From Flabesymbios commensalis (Eukaryota; Annelida; Polychaeta; Terebellida; Flabelligeridae), in the NCBI GenBank assembly GCA_964017125.1, contig OZ024908.1:64183965-64247964 (forward strand): a stretch of DNA of 64,000 nucleotides. Reading direction: 5' to 3'. The notes below the pieces were generated by a model, which saw only the letters and a list, made by a program, of their open reading frames with translations, ran no database searches and was not told the DNA's origin. A program made the position numbers and the translations under genes. Position 1 is the first letter of the stretch. Each line of letters begins with the position of its first letter. Shown here piece by piece: positions 58,622 through 64,000 of the stretch.

Positions 58622-60787
58622 TTTTACGTAGATCCTTTATTTAATGACCATGTAACGACAGACGAAATGTTAAAATTGGTGCGGACGTTAAAAAATAATA
58701 AATCAAGTGGCAACGATCAAGTTGTAAATGAATTACTAAAGTATTCACCACCTAAAATAATTGATATGATAGTCAGACTTTTTAATGTAATATTAGATAC
58801 TGGTATATTTACAGAGCAGTGGAGCGTCGGCATTATAAAACCACTGTACAAAAACACAGGCGCGAGGGATAATCCTAACAATTATCATGGTGTAACTATT
58901 TTAAGTTGCCTTAGTAAGCTTTTTTCAATTTCTTTAAATAGTCGATTGACCCGTTTTGTAGAGGTCAATCATATTATAGGTCCAGAGCAAGCAGGTTTTA
59001 GATCGGGCTTCTCAACAACGGATCACATGTTCGCTTTAAAATCTATAATTGACATATATTTAAGTAAACAAAAACGATTATATTGTTGTTATATCGATTA
59101 TAGCAAGGCCTTCGACACAATAAGTAGGTCTGAGCTATGGTCAAAACTATTAAAATGTAATGTTTCAGGTTTTGTAATGTTTCCGAGTTGTATATAACAT
59201 GTATAAATCAGCCAAATCATGTGTAGCCATAAATGGTTTATTGACTGATAATTGTCCATGTCTTATCGGGGTTCGACAAGGTGAAAACCTGTCTCCTCTT
59301 TTATTTCCACTATATTTAAATGATTTGCAAAAGTTTTTGCAAGAAGCGCACATGGGTTTAAAAGAAATACGCGATTTAGCAACACACACTTTTGATAATA
59401 ATCTTTGCGCTCCTCTAAAATTGTATATTTTACTGTATGCAGATGACACTGTCCTATTGGCTGAATCGCCAAAAGATTTACAAAAATCGATCAATTTGAT
59501 GGAGGAGTACTGTCATCTGTGGAAACTAAAAATAAATGTGTCAAAATCAAAGGTAACTGTCTTCTCGAGAGGTAAAATTAGAAACAGACCTGAATTTTAT
59601 TTTGGTGAAAAAAAAGCTGGATGTAGTCGATCACTATAAATACCTGGGTTTAAATTTTAATTTCAATGGCAAATTCACAGTTGCCAAGGAAGAATTGCAT
59701 GAGAAAGGCAATAGAGCTATGTTTTCTTTACTGTGCAAAAGAAGACAACTGCAATTACCAATAGACATTTAATTACAACTATTTGATGTGCTAGTAATGC
59801 CTGTTTTACTATATGGGTGTGAGGTCTGGGCTCATGAAGGTACAGACATCATAGAAAAGTGACACCTTAGATTTTGTAAGTATGTATTAGGTGTGAACAA
59901 ATCTACATGTACCAATATGGTATATGGTGAACTGGGAGCTACGCCTCTCTCATCAATCACACAAAGTAGAATGGTCATGTTTTGGGCTAGGATAAAACAA
60001 GTAGAGAAAAATCTAAAAACATCAAGTCTACTGTCTCAAATACTTTTAAAAATGTACAAAAATGACACTTTTTGCTCACCATGGGTAACGACAGTTAAAA
60101 ACGTATTGGAAGGTTGTGGTTTTGCAGGCGCTTGGGAACACCAACGTCTCCCATTTAGTAAAAAACATTTTAAAGTCATACTACAGCAACGTATCAGGGA
60201 CCAACTTTTCAGAAATGGTCAGCTGAAATAAATATAAGTAGCAAATGCATCAAGTACAGGATATTTAAAACGTCTCTGCATCTTGAAGATTATTTAATAA
60301 CGCCATCATATCACCAGCGATGTACAATGGCGAGATTTCGTTGCAGAAACCACTATCTTCCAATAGAGTCTGGTTGCCGTACTGATATCCCTCGTAATTT
60401 GAGAATATGTGAACTTTGTAATTATTTGGGTGATGAATTTCACTTCTTGTTTATATGTTCACGTTTTAGCGAAGCCCGTAAAAATACATTAAGAAGGTAT
60501 CAGGGAATAATTTGTCTGGTGTAGCGGTGCAGTTTGCTACACAATTTGGGGCAAATGCTACACAATAGTATGTTGGTGTAGCAGTTTTTTGCATGGGGAA
60601 TGATAGCTTGGCACATGCCAGTATGCTAAACTGCTACACAATTTTTCTGAAGCAAATTATTCCCTGGGTATTGGTCCCGTCAGCTATATCATTTTATAAT
60701 CTTATGCATGTGAAAAGCACCATACTGCTGGCGAATTTATGTAAATATTTACAAATATTAATGAATGCTTTCAAGATCTCTGTATAG
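58622..60787 (+). pseudogene. LINE reverse transcriptase, broken
   Basis: Readable blocks: NNKSSGNDQVVNELLKY, GPEQAGFRSGFSTTDH, CYIDYSKAFD (58.63-59.17 kb); GVRQGENLSPLLF and LYADDTVLLAES (59.2-59.6 kb); YKYLGLNF, VLLYGCEVW (59.6-59.87 kb); then a C-terminal region ending in the knuckle CELC-x7-H-x4-C (~60.4 kb). The frame changes near 59170, in the A8 run near 59608-59615, and near 60205. In-frame stops fall near 59770 and 59861. The YADD box is intact. The block order fits a jockey/I/CR1-side clade rather than L1/Tx1, but I cannot fix the clade by eye. After the MITE, SFYNLMHVKSTILLANLCKY continues the protein to the stop at 60787. Confidence 0.82.
60501..60666. mobile_element. 166-bp MITE inserted in the LINE, GCTACACAA motifs
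   Basis: Termini CAGGGAATAATTTG and its exact complement (14 bp), flanked by GGTAT at 60496-60500 and 60667-60671. The flanking LINE coding sequence resumes directly, confirming insertion. Inside, GCTACAC or GTGTAGC occurs five times (about 60519, 60535, 60557, 60577, 60633), mostly extended as GCTACACAATTT. The CAGGG start recalls hAT elements, but those normally make 8-bp duplications, so the class is open. Confidence 0.9.
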
Positions 60788-60950
60788 TTATTACGAATAG
60801 TAACATAGTTATTATAATTACTTTAACGCTGTGTAATATTGTATTATAAGGTAAAATTGTCACCACCATATATGCCCACCTGGCATATACATACATGTCT
60901 GTACATATACAGATCTTATGAATAAACTACTGTCTTACTGTATTTTCACA

Positions 60951-62100
60951 TGAGCTGAACTAGATTTCTATTCATTTCAATGTGCCCGCATCGACAGGGT
61001 GAACAAGAGGTGAGTCAATGCTAGACGATGGCCAGGAGCGGGCGCAGTGATGGCCATCAATTCTTGTGCTGCACCTGCATTCAGGGAGCGTTGGACCGGC
61101 GCTCCGTGTTGAATTTGGTCAGTTTATAAAATAATGCAGTACAACATCAGCTACATGTATTATAACCAGCCAAGCATGTCTCCATCTTGGGACGTCACGA
61201 ATTAGCTCCGCCCCCTACTATTTCCTTTTGGAAAATCGGTCCCAGTGGTTTAAAAATGGGAGCTGAGCACTCTAGTTTTTAACAAGTCAATTAAAATAGT
61301 ATGAAATATGATATTGTGCAGAGTAGGGTGGGGGACTACATGGGGCCTTTTAACTATGCCTGAACTTACTGTTTTCTCTTCAAAATATTTAGTTCATAAA
61401 CAAATTTTATTATGATTCTCATGACTTAAAAACTCGCAGCAACAGGAGATCAAATGAAAAACATGACTGATTCTAAGGTATAATTAGCTTGATTATCATA
61501 TATTCATACGGACTGTACGTTTATGTAAAAACAAATAAGATATCTGACTCAGTTTATTAGTTGTTTATTTTTGTTCATTGCTTATGAAACGTCTGCAAAT
61601 TTAAGCAAATTAACAAATACATGTTTACACTTCAAATTAAACAGACTTAGATAAAATTATCTATGTACATAATTTTTGTGTCGTGATGTCAAAGCTATAT
61701 GAAAAAGTACTATTGATATAAGCATCGTATGTAAGTGTTTCAAAAAAGCACGTTCGAATAATACAAAGTTTAATTTAGTATTAAGATTTGGTATGAAGCA
61801 TCGTATTTGACTTTGATATTAAATTACATGTTGTTCGTATTATAGATTAGATGCAGCTGTTTTATTTTTATTGATTGTAAACTCCTATTATGTTCACGTG
61901 ACCGTTCATGATTCCGTGTCGCAACTATTCCACCGGTTATAGAGGCATTGTTTGATAATAGGTCTAATAGTCTATTTAAATACTTTAAAACCCCTAACAT
62001 TTTGTATGAATTTCAATTAATTAATAATAAATATGTTGTCACGTTAGAGACGCAAATATTACATTGATGAATATAAAATTATAGAAATCTGTAAACTTAC
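60951..62100. other. Non-coding stretch, probably intron or 3' flank of the minus-strand gene
   Basis: No further exon with good splice sites found on the minus strand here. It may be the intron after the exon at 62101-62207, since that exon ends in a consensus donor and more coding sequence must follow. Confidence 0.45.
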
Positions 62101-62207
62101 TTCATTAATGCTATCATAAAGGTAAATTATTTCAGCCTGAAGACTTTCTTGGTGATGTAACTGCTCTTCGGTCGTTTCTTTTTCCTCAGCCGCCCGCATC
62201 CTCTCAG
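62101..62207 (-). CDS. Exon of unrecognised host gene (coiled-coil-like)
   Basis: The preceding bases on the minus strand end in TTCCACAG, an acceptor, and the exon ends GAA|GTAAGT, a consensus donor. It takes two bases to finish the codon left by the exon at 62717-62883, then reads 35 codons without a stop and ends in phase 0. The peptide has charged, helix-favouring sequence (ERMRAAEEKETTEEQL), suggesting a short coiled coil. Downstream exons are not identified, so the protein is incomplete. I do not recognise the family. Confidence 0.6.
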
Positions 62208-62716
62208 CTGTGGAAGTATGCAAGTGACTGATTATGTGTAGTATAAAGATTTATTTCACAAGGAGACGGGCAGCGAAACAAAACACATATATAATAAAAA
62301 ATACAATTTCGCCTCTCATCACAGCAAAGCCATGAGACCATAATATTTGGATAAATACAATTATTCCTACATTCCTACTGGACTGCGTTTTAATAATGGC
62401 ACATGCAAAATGATCATGTTACACAGCAAAGTGTTCAGCTGTATCAAGAGGCAGGCTGTAGTGCTCATGTACACCAGTGTCCGTCATCTATCTACATCCA
62501 AATAATAATAAATTACAGCTAGACGGTTTATATGCATCTATCTAATGTTTTTTTCCGAGCGATTCTATGTAGAGAAGCACAATTTAACGTGGGATAGTGA
62601 CACAAAAAAGCATTAAATATAAATATTGGTAAGAAGGAATCAGTCCTTAGAAGGGCGCGAATTCAAAAATACCGTCGAATTTAATTTTTTCTAATGCAAT
62701 AAAGTAATTTACTTAC

Positions 62717-62883
62717 CTAACTCTATCATCACCAATCGTGCCATTTTAAAGCCTCCTTCTCTGAAGAGGTTTCCCCCTTTTAACTTTTTAATTATTACGC
62801 CTAATTCAGTGTCCATGTCTACATATTGGGGAACATCACACATACGTCCATAGATGATATCTTTTTGAAGGAAGAACCCGGAT
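62717..62883 (-). CDS. Exon of unrecognised host gene (conserved-looking core)
   Basis: Ends TTAG|GTAAGT, a strong donor. It is open for 55 codons plus one base on each side and encodes QKDIIYGRMCDVPQYVDM and LGVIIKKLKGGNLFREGG, a non-repetitive sequence of ordinary soluble-protein composition. The upstream edge meets the previous exon across only 23 bases (62884-62906). Phase is preserved if those are removed and broken if they are kept. Not recognised as any named family. Confidence 0.6.
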
Positions 62884-62906
62884 CTGTGTAATTCTTGAAA
62901 TCTTAC
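62884..62906 (-). other. Candidate 23-nt GT-AG intron
   Basis: On the minus strand it begins GTAAGATT and ends TTACACAG. Retaining it gives an immediate stop (DKYR then TAA). Removing it joins a two-base remainder (CG) to a one-base remainder (A), restoring an arginine codon and the frame. It would be far shorter than usual animal introns. A small insertion or sequence error is an alternative. Confidence 0.35.
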
Positions 62907-63054
62907 CGGTATTTGTCCCAAAAAGGCTCCCTAGCCAGCATACTAACAGCTTGCTCTATTTCGTCTTGTACAACACCAACGAATACTATTGTAGAATTGT
63001 AGATTTTCAGATTCAGACGCATTTCATATTTCAAACAGATAAGATTAAACAGGA
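62907..63054 (-). CDS. Exon of unrecognised host gene
   Basis: Acceptor ATATTCTTCAG directly precedes it. Its first two bases complete the codon begun by the exon at 63139-63285, and 48 open codons follow, including IVFVGVVQDEIEQAVSMLAR and EPFWDKY. It ends ...TACCG|GTAAGA, a good donor, leaving a two-base remainder. An extended open frame here, at matching phase and with splice signals at both ends, is unlikely by chance in this AT-rich region. Confidence 0.6.
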
Positions 63055-63138
63055 CTGAAGAATATGGTTATTAATTAATATATATTGTACGTCTTTAAAT
63101 TTAATATCTACACATATATTTATATAGATATACCTCAC

Positions 63139-63285
63139 CTTTTGCTAGGAAACTTTTAAAAAGTACAGCGTCAGATCCATTAGAATGATTAGAGTGGAGC
63201 TCCTCTGTGTCGTCGTATATAACCGAGCTGCTACTGCATGATGTAGAAGCATGTGGTTGTGCTGTTTCATAGATATTCTCATCAG
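63139..63285 (-). CDS. Exon of unrecognised host gene (Ser-rich, acidic)
   Basis: Preceded by a T-rich acceptor (TAGTATTTTTTCAG) and followed by the donor AAAAG|GTGAGG. Two bases, 48 codons and one base give the phase needed by the next exon. The peptide is Ser- and Asp/Glu-rich (HASTSCSSSSVIYDDTEEL), likely disordered. It could be an N-terminal region. Confidence 0.6.
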
Positions 63286-63881
63286 CTGAAAAAATACTAT
63301 TAACAATGTTTTCGAAAAAATTTGCCACAGTGAATGGTTAATAGTTAATAGTATAACAAAGACCAATGTTGTTTATGGTGGTGAGAGTTGCGACGCATGT
63401 TAAAACAGATCTCAATTATGGTAATGGTAGGCTAATTAACCCGCTTGGCTTGCTTGTAGCATTTAATATTATGCACGAAATGACATATATTAATGACATA
63501 TTAAAGAGGTTCTGAGCTTTTATTTGACATGTTACGCTTGGGTATTTATTACCATCAGGCCATTGTATTCACTTTTTGGTGGGGTTTGCGGCAGCAATTC
63601 ACACCTCAATGTGAATGGAAATGAGAAGAAATACCTGGGTACTAAGAGGGTTAAGGTTCAGTTCCATGGAGGTATTATGGTACTAAAATTAGATGTAGGC
63701 CTAGAACGTGATACACAAATTATAATACATGTAATAGTATTTTAACCGAGGAGGAATAATATGTTATTGTCACTACTAGGACTACAAATAATTATAAAAC
63801 ACATGTCAGCCAAAAGCGCATAAAAAAATGAGGATCGCATAATTTGGACCTTAAAAAAATGTTTAAATATAATTTTTAAAC
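63286..63881 (-). other. Putative intron or 5' region of the minus-strand gene
   Basis: Contains no other exon that I could support. The plus-strand open frame near 63524-63745 has no recognisable domain. Confidence 0.4.
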
Positions 63882-63936
63882 TTGATTTCATTTCAACCAG
63901 TTTTAGGCGACTTTTACGCAGTCCTGGAAGCGACAT
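63882..63936 (-). CDS. Possible first coding exon of the same gene
   Basis: ATG at 63936 opens MSLPGLRKSRLKLVEMKS. A GT at the end (A|GTTTAA) is a weak donor, but the one-base remainder is exactly what the exon at 63139-63285 needs. An overlapping ATG in another frame just upstream weakens the call. No promoter is evident. Confidence 0.3.
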
Positions 63937-64000
63937 TCCATTATTATTTCTTCAAATATTTTAACTATTTTTAAATGTACAGTACGTACGTACGCGATAG

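Larger units (their letters stand above)
58622..60950 (+). mobile_element. 5'-truncated, decayed LINE
   Basis: Starts abruptly inside the RT domain and runs through its C-terminus and a short AT-rich tail. There is no endonuclease and no clear poly(A), and the 3' end is approximate. Multiple frame breaks mark it as older than the LINE at 2859-7951. A 166-bp MITE interrupts it at 60501-60666. Confidence 0.85.

Noticed and set aside
63269-63285. Hammerhead ribozyme core suggested by CTGATGAG
   Set aside because: No matching GAAA strand or stems nearby. The bases lie at the start of a coding exon.

Overview
This window is repeat-dense, intron-bearing animal DNA, AT-rich, with two 200-N assembly gaps. 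It looks like a marine invertebrate: it has a Tx1/L1-like LINE, a second LINE, tRNA-derived SINE-like pieces, many TIR elements, and clusters of the palindrome TAGGCCTA, which I associate with deuterostome invertebrates. The species cannot be fixed from sequence alone. Almost everything readable is mobile or repetitive. One candidate host gene can be built from splice signals, at 62.1-63.9 kb on the minus strand.

Layout. 1-1298 is anonymous, followed by gap 1. 1499-18406 (copy A) and 22846-34058 (copy B) are two diverged copies of one segment in the same orientation. They share the same chain of smaller elements: a TTAA-type MITE, CRE-containing repeats, an ~870-bp repeat with AGTGACATCTGGTGATTA ends, a TTGYC pentamer array, X-box-bearing repeats, a 51-bp-arm hairpin, a tRNA-like SINE, a GCGCACC element, a GTGATCTCAGCC minisatellite, a GTGCATGCAC element, and a ~365-bp tandem array with AGGTCA half-sites in 11-bp register. 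Copy A alone carries a 5.1-kb LINE (2859-7951), and copy B preserves its empty target site. Between the copies (18.4-22.5 kb) lie a broken XPG/PIN-like gene with a cysteine-rich tail and an inverted, shortened relative of the 8.7-16.5 kb repeat.

34.06-46.3 kb holds a third copy of the ~870-bp repeat family, a 4-kb element with long inverted arms enclosing a 1.34-kb TIR element, 358-bp tandem units, a TIR element with a ragged left end, an apparently perfect 1,862-bp tandem duplication, and a 173-bp satellite. 46.3-58.6 kb holds LINE scraps, small tandem arrays, a 2.46-kb long-TIR element, a SINE-like piece, a 2.18-kb TIR element with nine copies of GTACGTCCGACACC, and two foldback hairpins. 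58.6-60.95 kb is a decayed LINE with a 166-bp MITE inside it. The end of the window holds the minus-strand exons.

Recurring theme. Five unrelated-looking TIR elements each carry a private 9-15 bp motif repeated many times internally, in two of them also within the TIR. This is the pattern I would follow up first, with the phase-perfect host gene and its 23-nt candidate intron second. The A/B pair may be a true segmental duplication or two haplotypes placed end to end. The gap positions make that ambiguity real.
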